In this document: positions 25,156 through 36,914 of the stretch, in pieces
Layout: every line of letters starts with the position of its first letter
Numbering within the stretch: position 1 is the first letter of the stretch
DNA from: Bryoerythrophyllum caledonicum
Lineage: Eukaryota; Streptophyta; Bryopsida; Pottiales; Pottiaceae
Direction: 5' to 3'
Length of the DNA stretch: 64,000 bases
Assembly (NCBI GenBank): GCA_963971425.1
Contig: OZ020523.1
Location: 12,086,867-12,150,866, forward strand
The notes under the pieces: model-generated
Seen by the model: the letters and a program-made list of their open reading frames with translations, nothing else
What the model was told of the DNA's origin: nothing
The model's database searches: none
Translations under genes and position numbers: made by a program

Positions 25156-25549
25156 ACTTGTATGAGGGTACTGTACATGACAACTATCTAGCATTATCAA
25201 ACAGTATCCTTATCCCCATATCCTCAACTTATAGCCATTATATAAGTAGTGACTTGATGCCTATGAACACAAAGCTCAAAAAAAGAAACATAGTTCATAG
25301 CAAACAAGATCCACATTCAGTTGAACTGATCCTCCTGCATACCTGCACAGAAGAAAAAACAACAAGAAAGTATTCAGATGGGGTCAAAACATTCACTGAT
25401 GCTAAACCTCTTCAAACATTCAAGGTCAAGTCAGATTGTTCAGCTTACTGTTGTACTCAACCGCTGTTCCTTAGTCTCCACAAAGACTACATAATAGATG
25501 GTATAAAATACAGGTTCAGTTCTGCTTTCTCTTCAAGAGTTTTCAGCGC
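25156..25549. other. 3' flank of beta-xylosidase 2
   Basis: The stretch lies between the foldback element and the stop codon at 25550-25552 of the minus-strand gene, so it should contain its 3' UTR. A minus-strand AATAAG-like signal is not convincing. No other feature was seen. Confidence 0.4.
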
Positions 25550-28500
25550 CTAGGATTCTCCATGTCTCAAGATCCATTTCTCCTGCAAATCAACACCATC
25601 AATGTATAAATTAATGGCAAACATAATTAACCCTGAGGTAAAAAAGTGTAGCTTATGAATCCATAGGGCCAAATTGTATAAGTGTATCCTAAGAAGAAAT
25701 TTTCTATTACTATCTAGACATGTTAGAGTGTTCTTTCTGGTATTAGCTTAGGTGATTAGGGTGTGAAGAGAATACTTACAAGAGTTAAGGTGTGGTGCTC
25801 TGTCCCAACTATGAGGGTATGATTTCCCAGGCTCACAGTGCGGATTCCATCACTTCCTACTGTCCCCAAGTCTTCACATGGGTTCACTTTGAAGATGACC
25901 TCCTGCTCTTCCCCGGGCTCCAGGTGCACACGCTCAAAGCTCAAAAGCTGCTTCAGAGGAGTCCCATCAACACCACTTGAAGGGGGCTTCGAGAAGAGAA
26001 GCACTGAGTGGCCACCACTCATTGGACCGTTGTTCCTCACCGAGACTCGCACATCGAAACTTGATGCTTTACATGCCCCTAAAAAAACAAAGTTACATCT
26101 TAAAGTCACCCAACGTTTGAATAAAATACAAATAGAGCTGATCTCGTGCAAACTCTTTCTTCAGTCTCAAAATCAGGTGAAGACAGTTCTTCTAAGACTC
26201 TGATAACTATTCAGTAATACAATAAATCACATTTCATCAAAACTTTTGGTGATTTTGCCACTGGCACAACAGAACAAACAGAGATCTCTACTTGGAAGCA
26301 CACATGTTGTGACCACCAACAATCATCAAATCACTGACCTTTCTCCGCGTCAAGACACTTCACCTTCCCCTTCACCAGCGCCCGATCAGAGGCGCAAAGC
26401 TGGTGTCGCAAAGGAGGTGCCACAATTGACACCACCGCATCAACAAACCGGTACGTGAAATCCGAGTAGCCAAGCCCATGGCCGAACTCCCAAACCACAC
26501 CCTCGTTGAAAAACCGGTACGTCCGCCCCGGGTACCCGGTTGTCGCATTCGGCCTCATGTTCATGTCCGCCATATCCACCCTGGTATAATTCTCGTAATA
26601 CCACGACTGCACCAACCTGCCTGAAGGATTCACGGCCCCAAACACCGCCTCTGCAATAGCTTGTCCACCGGCTTCACCTAGATCAATCCACCAGTTCGTG
26701 TAAAGTCAGGTTAGGCTGAAATCCAAATATAACTTGAGGCACTAGGGTCACACCTAGATGATGTTTGTGTACATAACATTCTAGAACCAACGTTGGTTTT
26801 TGAAACCACTGTAGAGTTTCTAATCACTCATGCTCATCCTACCGACACACATCAAGTTCTCTTGGAGAGCCATTTTCATTAGCTAATGGTTCAAAGTTCA
26901 TTTGGAAATCATCCTCCTCAAAGGAAGGTGTTTCAAACCGGTTGCTTTTAGAAGATCTAAAACGATTTACCAATTGTCTTGGAAAACTCACCTGGATAGC
27001 CTGCCCAGATGATGCTCTGGATTCCAGGGTGATTTTTTGCAAATGAGATGTCCACTGGGCCGCCTGAGAGGATGATGAGAGTGATGGGGCCTTTGGCAGC
27101 GTCTGCCACGGCGGAGAGGAGGGCGTTTTGGTGGCCTGGAAGGAGCAGAGAGGTCCTGTCGTAGCCTTCCTTTTCCTGGCGTTGGCTAAGACCCAGGACG
27201 AGGACGGTGGCGTCCGCGGCAGCGACGGCGCGCCTGGCGGCGTGGATCAGGTGCATGCCCTCGCAGGATGCGTCGTAGCAGCCGGGGGAGTGGGTGATCT
27301 TCGGGGCGTGGGGAGCCAGGAGGGCTTTGAGGGCTTCGAGGGGGGTTGTGAACTTGCAGGGGTAACCTGCAGCATGCAAAACCAACGTTTAGCGTTCGGG
27401 GTTTGAAATTGCAATACTCCCTACATAAAATGAGAATTCGGTTAGTATTCACCTTGGTAATCCCCCAGCATTTCCCGGGTAGCGTTAGCATGGGGTCCAA
27501 CAACCGCGAGCTTCATCCCCTCCGTCATCTTCCAAGGCAGCCCTCCCTTCTTCTCATTCTTGAGCAACACCAGGCTCTCCCTCGCAGCTTCCAGAGCCAG
27601 CTCCTGATTCTCCTGTGTGCACACATCCGCGGGGCCCAGCAGCCCGTACGACAAGCCAGTGGGCGCGCCATCGAACATGCCCAGGCGCATGCGCACCGAA
27701 AACACGTTCCGGAGGTGCTGGTCGATCAAACCCTCCCAGATCAGCTTCTTCCGCAGCGCACTCAGGCCGTAGAGCAGCGTCGTCGTCCCACAGTTCAGGT
27801 CCATGCCTGAATACCACAAAACGGACGTGATCGGTCATAGTGATCTCCCACTCGTCACCATAGATTACGTGTTGAACATGAATCGCATGTTACCAGCCAA
27901 CATCACTTCGGAAACCGCATCTTCAGGCGTCCGTGCGTAATGCACGTCGTTGTGGATGAGCGAAACCGCATCACAGTCTGACACAACGTACCTGAACAAA
28001 TGAAACCACCATCAGTTAGAAGAAATAGAAACCTCAATAGAATCATTGTAGAAAGATATCAAATTAAAAAAAAGGGAGTCTTCTTCATACTTTGGGCGAC
28101 TTTACAAATAACATAACAAAGTTGGTTGTGACGTCACCAAAGTTTTGAAAAAGAGAAATCCCCTTCGTTCTAACAGCCCTAACAGCTTTCAATATCCAAA
28201 ATCAGCTGTTAATGTTCATGGTTCGTCTCAGGCAAAGTCATTCTTCAGTGAGTTGAGTTCAAAGACCACCAAGCAATGGAAGATTCCAAACAGAAGACCA
28301 CCAAGCTCTTCTATTGATTCAATGAGTATGCAGAGTGAGGAAAGAGTAGTAAAAAGTCACCCTAAACACCTCTAGCATGCATTCCACTTCACGTACCCGT
28401 CAAACCCCCACTGGTTGCGGACTGTCAACGTGAGGAGCTCATAATTTGCACACATGGGGACCCCATTCAAGCGGTTGTACGAGCACATGAGACTGCTCGA

Positions 28501-29777
28501 CTGCCCGTCCTTGACACAGCTCTTGAATGGCGGGTTGTACGTGTCTTCCATGTCTTGCTCCGTCACCTGCAAGCAAAATCAACAATGAACGTGAACATCA
28601 ACCCCCGAAACCTCAACACGACCATAAGACATACCAACTTACATTAGTACCAAAAAAAATTAACGTAAGAACATCAAGACACAGGCAGATAAGAGAATTG
28701 GACATAAACATGAACCCTAAACATGAGCATAAGACATACACCAACTTGACATTAGTCCAAGACCTTTTTTCGCGAGAAGATCAAGACACGAGTAGAAAAA
28801 GTTGGACATAAGCATGAACCCCAAAAACCCTAAACATGAGCATAAGAAACACGAACATGAGCAAAAAACACACCACTCACCTTGGCATCGAAGTGGTCGC
28901 GGTCGAAGGTCTTCCAGCGATCGAGATCATGCGCAGTGAAATGCTTGCAACACGCGGAGATCTTGAGCCTTCTCGGAGATGCCGGACCCTCCTCCTGCGC
29001 GTGCATGTCGCCCTCTTGCAGGCCCTTGACAAAGTGGGCGGCGTACACGCCGGCGAGGCGGGGATCCTCGCCGGAAGTCTCCTGCGTGCGGCCCCATCGC
29101 GGGTCGCGCGCCACGTTGATGTTCGGCGACCAGTAGGTGAGGCCGGACCGGCCCTGGTTGTAGAGCGCGCGCCCCTCCGTCGAAGTCACCTGCGAGCATC
29201 CATGCATCCTCCGCGTCAGGATGTGAAAAGATGACCATGAACATGAGAATACGACATTCTGACTCATGAAAAAACATGGACATTAGTGTAAGACCTTTTT
29301 ACATAAGAAGATGACGACGCTAGCAAAAGAAGAATATGGCCAGACCTGCGCGATCTGGTTCCAGAGAGTTTTGTTGAAGGAGGCGGTGGTGAGGATGGGC
29401 AGCGGGAAGCTGGTGGCGGCCGGGATGGCGCCCCCGAAGTGAACGCTGGGGCTGAGCGCCACGCCGTGCAGGCCCTCGCCCCACCACTGGTACGCCGGCA
29501 GGCCCAGGCGGGACACGTTGGCCGCCGTGCTCACCAGCTGCGCCACCTTCTCCGCCACCGTGAGGCGCGAGATCAGGTCCGTCACGCGGTCCGCGTCCGG
29601 GAGGGAGGTGTTGCAGAAGGGGAAGCTGGCGAGGAGCGCGGCGTTGGCGCCACCGGCGGGGTTGCAGGCGTAGCGGAGCTCGTAAGTTACTGGTTTGGGT
29701 TTCTCGAACACCTGCGTGGCCAGCATCAACGACGACAGCAGGATGCACGACAGGATGATCGTCTCCCGCGCCTTCAT
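25550..29777 (-). CDS. Beta-D-xylosidase 2 (glycoside hydrolase family 3, BXL type)
   Basis: Paralogue of the plus-strand beta-xylosidase, same expected reaction (xylose release in the cell wall). Exons on the minus strand: 29777-29346, 29189-28881, 28566-28397, 27991-27894, 27806-27453, 27366-26992, 26677-26339, 26078-25780 and 25582-25550. They join in phase to 802 residues. The N-terminus has a hydrophobic segment ([14 protein letters not shown]) as signal peptide. VPAYQWW of paralogue 1 is LPAYQWW here; [19 protein letters not shown] is kept. The nucleophile Asp is in YVVSDCDA (about residue 309), and [10 protein letters not shown] is the acid/base loop. [11 protein letters not shown] and [12 protein letters not shown] follow, then a Fn3-like domain. 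A tiny last exon adds [10 protein letters not shown]. Exons 3 and 4 (170 and 98 nt) are the same size as in paralogue 1. All domains and the frame are intact. Confidence 0.95.
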
Positions 29778-30792
29778 GGTTGCAACCGGTCCGGGATCCC
29801 AGCTCTCTCGTCTAAGTATTCGCCATGTCCAAACCTCGGATGCTGCTCCTCAAACGACGGCAACAGAATCAAACAGCGAGACCGAACATCAGGGACCTGG
29901 ATCAGCTCACATACCAACACGAAAATGGGGCACAATCAGGTTGCGCATCTGAACAAAGATCGATCGATCGATCAGGAGCAATTTATCGCATGTGATTGTT
30001 GATGCTCTAAAAATTACTTTTCCTCGGTTCAAAGCACATGTGACTTGAGTTAAGAGACTTACACAATCGTTTCCAATCCTCAAAACACCTGCATCTCTGA
30101 TCCTCTGCTCCTAAGTATGAGAGTCTCCACCGTGATCTGCGACCTGGATTCTTATCCTCGAAGGACCTGCATCTCACACCGACACAATCAGGTTGTGAAG
30201 CGCGAGTGTCAGTTAATTGAGATCCTCGCATTTTTCAAGTGTAAAATGTTGGTATGCTCCAGACTATAATCACATTGGCGATTTCAGAGATCCAAACAAA
30301 TAAGGAACTTGCACAAAAGGAGATGAGCGAGCATCAATCCTCACACGACCTGAATCTCACATACCATCACAAAACGGGTCAGATCCGAACAAAGATCAAT
30401 CGATCGAAATCCTCAGAGAAAGGAGCCGTTTCTATGTACAAAAGTGTCGATGTGAAACAGAAGTGGCACATTCCAAACTGTGGTCTGTACTGGAAAAGGA
30501 AACCCTAGTTGCTGAGGAACCCTAATCTAACTCTTGAGAGCTTGATCAAATCGAGGATAAATCACTCTTGAGAAAAAGTTAGATCCAAATGATTGTCCAT
30601 ACATTACAAACTACAATCTTCGCTTTTTTTTTAGTCCTATCACAACAGAAACCCTGAAACTAAATCCAAATCCACCCACATGAAAACATATGTAGTTTCA
30701 ACAAAGCAGTCTGGAAAAACTAAGATAGCACACAATCATCAGCCTAAATGTGCAACTGGAATCAATCAATGTGTAAGGTATACCCGGCCGAA
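29778..30792. promoter_or_regulatory. Upstream region of beta-xylosidase 2 with a duplicated segment
   Basis: About 1 kb between the start codon and the 5' end of LINE B. A segment near 29893-29975 (CTCACATACCAACACGAAAA ... CTGAACAAAGATCGATCGAT) recurs near 30350-30410 (CTCACATACCATCACAAAAC ... CCGAACAAAGATCAATCGAT), so part of the promoter region appears to be tandemly duplicated about 440 bp apart. Regulatory meaning is inference. Confidence 0.5.
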
Positions 30793-31777
30793 AGATGAGA
30801 AAAGAGTAGCTTCGTAAAACCTGGTGAGGAGGGGTTTTTGGGTGTTAGGCGCAAATACGAGGCACACAACAATGAGGGCTGCCGGGCTCATTGTAAATCC
30901 CGGTGTGCATTTGTTTTTGTTGTTGAAAGGTATCTCTATGGTGTACAGAATGTATAGTGTTGGAGGGATTGATAGTTTAGATCTTCTGTTGCAAAGGTTG
31001 AATGGAGATGCAGAAAGCTAGTACTAGTTTGAGAGAGTAGATATGTTGCCGGGCTCTGTGTTGGCTCAGATCTAGATCTAGACTTTGTATCCTCCATATC
31101 CCCTCTCAACAGATCAGATCTAGATCGAGATACCACAACTCCATAGAAATACAATACACCAAACCCCTCCCCAACCAAGATACAAGCACCTATCAAGAGA
31201 AGGGTTTACCATCTACATCAAACTCAAGACTTACGCCAAGACACAAGATTTGTTGTTAGAGACCAACGACCTTCAAATCAGTTAAGCTATCCATTGAAAT
31301 TCTGCACCTTTGTAATGCTTCAATATCGTGTTTGTAGAAATGGTACACATACATCAGTAGTTGTAACAATAGGTTTCATACCCAAGCCCACATACAAAGT
31401 ACCAAATAGTAGCATAGGTGGGGAAAGACTAACGTCGCAGGACAAGCAACCCCAAGCCCATCAACGACCTACGAAGCCGCAGCAGCAGCTCCTCAACAAG
31501 CCACAGGGTGATAAAGTAGCTGCAGCAGGGGTGACCAAACTAACAGCAGCCGCAGCAGCAGCTCCACCTACGAAGCCCCAGAAGAAAAGACACCGATGGA
31601 ACTCCACCCCTACACGAACAAATACTCTCAAGAAACCTGCGACATTCACAACACCTCTTCATCAACAAGACATATTCAACTCAACCATCACGGGCTACCT
31701 AGCACAAGACCCAGGAGTAGACGCCACATCTCCTTCCACTGAGGTAAACACACTAACCTTCTTCTCAACTCTCTTAC

Positions 31778-31990
31778 ATTGCAACTACATCAACAAAGAA
31801 TGCAATTACAGCAGCAGCCGAAGATAATGCAATTACAACAGCAACAGCAGAGAATGCAACCACAGAAGCACTGTATGCAACTACAGAAGCAGGGAATGCA
31901 ATTACAGCAGCAGATAATGTACCTACAGTAGCAGCAGTAGAGAATGCTTTCCTAGCAGTAGGGAATGCAACTACAGCAGCCAAGCAGTAG
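31778..31990 (+). repeat. Minisatellite in the LINE B leader
   Basis: There are about ten imperfect units around GAATGCAATTACAGCAGCAG, with variants GCAACTACAGAAGCAGGGAA and GAATGCAACCACAGAAGCAC. Unit length varies by multiples of three. No equivalent array exists at this place in LINE A. Confidence 0.75.
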
Positions 31991-33121
31991 CAGCCCACAA
32001 GGGAAACCAAGGACGAAGAAAACAGCAGCTGATAGCAACCACAACAGAAGAACTTGAAGACTTACCAAGACCAGGAAGGAAGGGAGAGCGAACCCCTAGG
32101 CATCGCACCTCAACCAATTCTACACACCAATCGACACAATATCGTCATCAACCACAGCCCCAAACACGTCAACACCAACATACAAACAAATCCTCAAGAA
32201 AATACACAAAAACAAGGTATGAGCACATCAAAGTAAGTGTCCTCACCTCCTTAGCATTTTTGCCCTCCTTTCTTTGCATGTCTTTATCAGGTAACAGGAA
32301 CAACGTGAAACGCACAAGAAACCATCGCCAACCAGTGCTGCAACGAAACCCTAGCCGCCACAACATCCCCAAAAAGGTCAAATCCACGAAAAATCAAGAT
32401 CTACACTCCTACCTACAACATCACAGCCGTCAAGACACATTCAAACGGCACTATGCAGGAGCCGACCCTAAACAACCACAAGATCAAAGACAACGACGTT
32501 CATCGACACAACGACATCCACCAAATGGCAACCCTCCACAAGGTATATAACGCACTCCCACCTATCTCTCGAACCCTCTCACTTTGCTCTATTGCGCAGA
32601 CACATTCCCTCTACCCTTGGAAAACAAAGACACACTTGCATAACCAGCGGGGAGAACGCGTACATGCGAGGAGACCTGCGGGAGGGAGAACGGACATTCG
32701 CACAGCTGATGAAGACGCGCAGCATCTGTGAAGGACCTCTCTCTTTTGTCTTTCAAAATATCTTGTTGAGTACTTGGATCACTCCGAAAGTAGCTTTGAC
32801 TAACTTGCTATTGATGTACCCTCTCCAGATCGCACAAGACCTGTGTAACAAAGCGAAGCTGACCGGATTAGAAGTCAACCCACCCACACTGTGTGAAGAG
32901 CTGGACCGAATCTCCCACGAAAGCACAAGACGTCGCGGTAGAACCCGTAGGAGACCTTACCGGCACCCCAGGCTGCACTTTGCACGCCTACGACAAACGA
33001 AGACGAAAGACGAGATCCCCGCGAACCTGGAGACCTCGGCAGCCCGCCCCAACGTCTGCTACCTGCAATCCACACGACCAAACAAACAACCGATGTTTGC
33101 ACAAGGAAGGGAGGGACGAAC

Positions 33122-33814
33122 GTGAGCGGAGCACTGCCGCCCTTAGATGTAACCTCCACAGCCCACATCGCCGAAGAAGAAGACCAACAGGGAACCTTCG
33201 CAGCCCACGTCGCTGAGGCAAGAGATCAGAAGAAATACGCTCACGCCCAGCTTGGCACAAGGCCGGACGTATATGGAGTAGGAGGTGAATTGCGGCCCAC
33301 AGAGGAAACCCCTGCAGCCCATATCGCTGAGGCAATAAATCAAAAGGCGCACGCCCAGTTCGGCACAAGATCGGGAGCGACAGTTACAGGCGAAGCATTG
33401 CCGCCCTTGGAAGAAGCCCGCGTAACCACAAGCAGACGGGGCATAGCAGAGTCGAAGCCCAGAAACCCTCCTAAATTCGAGTACCTGCAGCGCCGCGCAT
33501 CAAACCCTGCAACGCCCCAAGCCTCGATTTCGGTGGAATCAAGGTCCGCCGAGCCCAAACTGTTGCGAGATGACTCAAACGATGTTGGGCAAGGTGAGTA
33601 CCGCCGCAAACTCGACACCAGTAGACCGTTAAGGTCCGACAGTCTCGCTCCAAGAGGAGATCAGGGAGGTAGACTTCAGGCCCCACACGAAGATAGAAGA
33701 CGTAAGCGAGACCCGCGCAAGAGCCCAACCGTCACTGGAGTGCAAACCAGCGAGGCTCCTAGACCCGATCCAAGCCGAACTGAAGGGAGTACACAAGAGA
33801 GTGCAATACTTTGA
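33122..33814 (+). CDS. Unidentified repeat-containing open frame in the LINE B leader
   Basis: A 230-codon frame, more GC-rich than the flanking leader. Its N-terminal half contains about three related units (AAHVAEARDQ, AAHIAEAINQ, each followed by HAQLGTR or HAQFGTR); the C-terminal half is basic and Pro/Ser-rich. I do not recognise a domain. It lies in the leader between the LINE 5' end and ORF1 and has no clear counterpart in LINE A, so it may be repeat-driven and non-coding, or a lineage-specific extra ORF. Confidence 0.3.
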   Translation: MSGALPPLDVTSTAHIAEEEDQQGTFAAHVAEARDQKKYAHAQLGTRPDVYGVGGELRPTEETPAAHIAEAINQKAHAQFGTRSGATVTGEALPPLEEARVTTSRRGIAESKPRNPPKFEYLQRRASNPATPQASISVESRSAEPKLLRDDSNDVGQGEYRRKLDTSRPLRSDSLAPRGDQGGRLQAPHEDRRRKRDPRKSPTVTGVQTSEAPRPDPSRTEGSTQESAIL

Positions 33815-34368
33815 AACCCTGGCGATACCCAGTCGCAGACCATCGAGCCCCCCGGACCTGCACCAATTAGGGATTCAGGGAAAGACAAGAACAAGTTCAA
33901 AAGTCTCGAACTACAGATAGCTTGCATCTGCTAGAGTTCGAAACCATTACTACTGCAGAGTAGTACAAGACCAGGTTATAGTTTTTTATCACCCCCTTTA
34001 CAATTTATCATCTTATGTTTCCATTGGGTTTATTATGAAAACCCAAGGACATGCACACAAAGCTTAATATTATACGTTGTTTCTTGGGGAGGTGACCACT
34101 TTTATGGCACCTCTCATGGGCGTGTATGTGTATGTACCACTAATCGTCACAGCCCCAACCCATCTCAATTAGAGTCAATAGATAGTGGTCAATTTAGTTT
34201 TCTGCATGACATCTACAATGTTTAACCTACTCCTTCTTGGTCATTTTAACTTCAACAAGCCCTCAATGCATGTTGAGGGGAGAAGTTAAAACCAAGGTGA
34301 TAAGGGGAAATGCTATAGTAAGTCTTCACATTTATCTTAGTAACATCCTTACCATTGTTATCTACAGC

Positions 34369-34795
34369 ATGTCTCAACTCCAAGTTGCGGTGACCCCCTC
34401 CAAGCGTCTACTTATTGAAGTACTAGAGGACAATGCATGCACTATAAAAGAAAACGAACATGCTTTGATTGTTGCAAGTGCCACCCAGAAAAAGGTTAAG
34501 GCAACAAGTTTGCCTTACACCAAATACTGGTTAGGTTTTCACACAATGAACATTCTGGCTAAGACAAATGGGAGTACAAAAGTGCCTTTGAATGCCTTAG
34601 AGAACTTGGTCAAAAATGGTCTAAGCAGGAAAGAAGCAGCTGAAACCATCGAATCTATGCCTTCTTTCCCATTTGTCCCCCAAGAGGAATGGCCCTCAAA
34701 ACGGGTGGATGGAAAGATTGGCAACCACTTCAACCTCACCCAACTTCCAAGTGAAGTTGAGGTAAATGAAGATGGGTATGCCTTAGATTACCAAG
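34369..34795 (+). pseudogene. LINE B ORF1, N-terminal part, interrupted by LINE A
   Basis: The frame starting MSQLQVAV (an earlier in-frame Met is at 34237) encodes the N-terminal region of the LINE ORF1 protein, presumed RNA-binding/chaperone. YTKYWLGF, KNGLSRKEAAE and GNHFNLTQLPSEVEV are matched in LINE A by YKFWMGF, TRGLKEEEAEE and KQHCNITQLPCEI. The frame is cut after LDYQ by the LINE A insertion and resumes in the same phase at 47805. Confidence 0.8.
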
Positions 34796-36179
34796 ACTCG
34801 CATCGATGGCAGGAGAAAGTGCTCCGTAAATTTTGGTGAGGAGGGCGTAGGGACTTAGTCTCAAAACTAGTGCTACAGGCCACAAGGAATGCTGGACCTT
34901 GTGGACAAGCCCCTGTTTGCACTAATTTTTTGAGGGCAGGAGTGAACTCAGAGAGCAGAGAGTGTGTTGGAATGGCTCAAAATTTTCAGATCTGAGGTTA
35001 GAACTACCGATCTAGATGTTTTTTAAGAGAGATTTGTGGTGAGTTGTTTTGAAAGCTTGGGAGACGTATGTTGGTCACTTAGATCTATCTTCTCCCGCAT
35101 CTAAGAGCGTTAGTTAGGCCAAAGATCTGAGAATAGTCCCGATCTGTGGAATCCTCCAGTTAAGCCCCTTCCGTCCCCCCAACCCGGACATCGCAACATC
35201 CAGCATTGATCGACGAACCAGCCTCGCCGAGCTTAAGGGCGACGTCAACACGCACATCCAGGTTACATCTCACGCAATTAGTTGTATTACATACTTTATT
35301 TTATTTGCTTCATGCTTCACATTTGCATCAGTTATTTCCATACACGTTTTAGCTTCAGATCTCACAAACACTAATCACAACACCTTAGATCTCACACACA
35401 CCAGTCACAATACTACACATCAGCACCATGTCACTAATCCTCTAACCCCTAAGCACATAAGTAGATCGTAGGTATTTGCACGCCACACGCGAAAGCGCTG
35501 GCAAAATCTCTACAGATCCACACGAGCACAAGGCACAGGCAAAAATGTCAACCCGCATCGCAGCGCGCAGATCCAATACGAGGACACACAACCCTGCGCA
35601 CATCCACTCGAGATCTACACCAACTTCACAACCTCACACATCAACATCACGACTAAGCAATCTGGAGATGAGGAGCAAAAGGAAGCTAGTAGATCAACAG
35701 CAACAAGGCAGCAGCAAACACACCAAGAATGCGCAAGACCAAGATCGAAGACAAAAACGAAGGTAAGTATCCTAGCACTACCTTCAACTCTTTTTGTGAC
35801 TCTCCCTCCTCTCCCTCCTCTCCCTATCTCCCTGACCATCAACAATCCCCCCACCCCTTCTTCACTGTCCCTCATTCCCCTCCCCCCCTCCCCTCTTTTA
35901 CCATCCCCCGCATCCAATTCACCATCCCCCTCCCTCCCCCTACCTCCCTCTCGCTCCCCCTTACTGTCCCCTCCTCTCCCCCAGCCTCTCTCTAGCCACC
36001 CACCCCCCTCCCCTCCCTATGACACCCCAACCCCCTCCCTCCCTGTACTCAAACCCCTCCCTGTAATCAAACCCCCCCATGCCGACTTCCCCTCCCCTCA
36101 GACGAAACCCCAACCCCCCCTGTCGACCTCCCTTTTCGGAGTACCAACTCTCCCTCTCTCAACTACTCCACAATAAACC

Positions 36180-36545
36180 CTGATAGCGACCCTGTAAATC
36201 CCGATAGCGACCATGCCTCCCTACCCAACGACCTTACAAACCCTGGTAGCGACCCTACACTTTTGACTAGTGACCCTGCTCTCTCGCCTAGCGACCCTGC
36301 GTTCCCCGATAACGACCTTACTTTTTCACCTAGCAACCCTGCGCTCCCCGATAACGACCATGTTCCTTCGCCTAGCGACCCTGCGTCCCCCGATAGCGAC
36401 CCTGATCTTCTGCGTAACGACACTGCGCCCTTTGATAGCGACCTTGCGGTTCTGCGTAGCGACCCTGCGGATTTGCGTGGCGACCCTGCGACTTTGCGTA
36501 GCGACCCTGCGGTTTTACCTAGCGACCTCCCCAGCACGAATAGCG
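36180..36545 (+). repeat. 21-bp minisatellite in the LINE A leader
   Basis: About seventeen imperfect units of 21 bp carry AGCGACCCTGCG plus a variable part. Because 21 is a multiple of three the array is open in several frames and reads as a seven-residue repeat with SDPA. It ends about 370 bp before the ORF1 start codon. LINE B has a different array in its leader. Confidence 0.8.
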
Positions 36546-36914
36546 ACCCCCCTGACCCTCTATCCAATTCTAACAGAATCCCCCCTCATCCCCAGCGACC
36601 CTCCCTTCACAATCTGCGACCCCCCCTCCCTTTCTAGCCACCCTCCTACCACTAACTACGACCTCCCTTCTCCCTGCACAAACCTCCCTCTCTACTACAG
36701 AAACTCTCCCCCCCCCACCCGTAAAAATTACAAAATACTTAGACCATCCCCCACATCCTCTCTAAACTCCTTATCTCCTAGTATAAACCTCCCCTCGCAT
36801 CATAAAACCTCCCCTTCTCCTATACTTATCTCTAAACCAACATTAATATACCACCACAACTTAGCTTCAAACAAATTAATCACATTAGTGGTATTAGAAA
36901 GCAGCAAAACTAAC

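Larger units (their letters stand above)
30793..34795 (+). mobile_element. LINE B, 5' part (5' UTR and start of ORF1)
   Basis: This is the left piece of a non-LTR retrotransposon split by LINE A. Its start (GATGAGAAAAGAGTAGCTTC, then CCTGGTGAGGAGGGG) aligns to the precise 5' end of LINE A (GATGGCAGGAGAAAGTGCTC, then TTGGTGAGGAGGGC), which places the 5' end near 30793. About 3.5 kb of leader precede ORF1, with a minisatellite (31778-31990) and a repeat-containing open frame (33122-33814). A GTAAGTGTCC site near 32232 matches GTAAGTATCC at 35763 in LINE A. The right piece of the element resumes at 47805. The insertion lies upstream of beta-xylosidase 2 in divergent orientation. Confidence 0.8.

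Noticed and set aside
35796-36176. Pro/Ser-rich open frame in the LINE A leader
   Set aside because: It comes from a C/T-rich tract (CCCTCC) and is not matched in LINE B.
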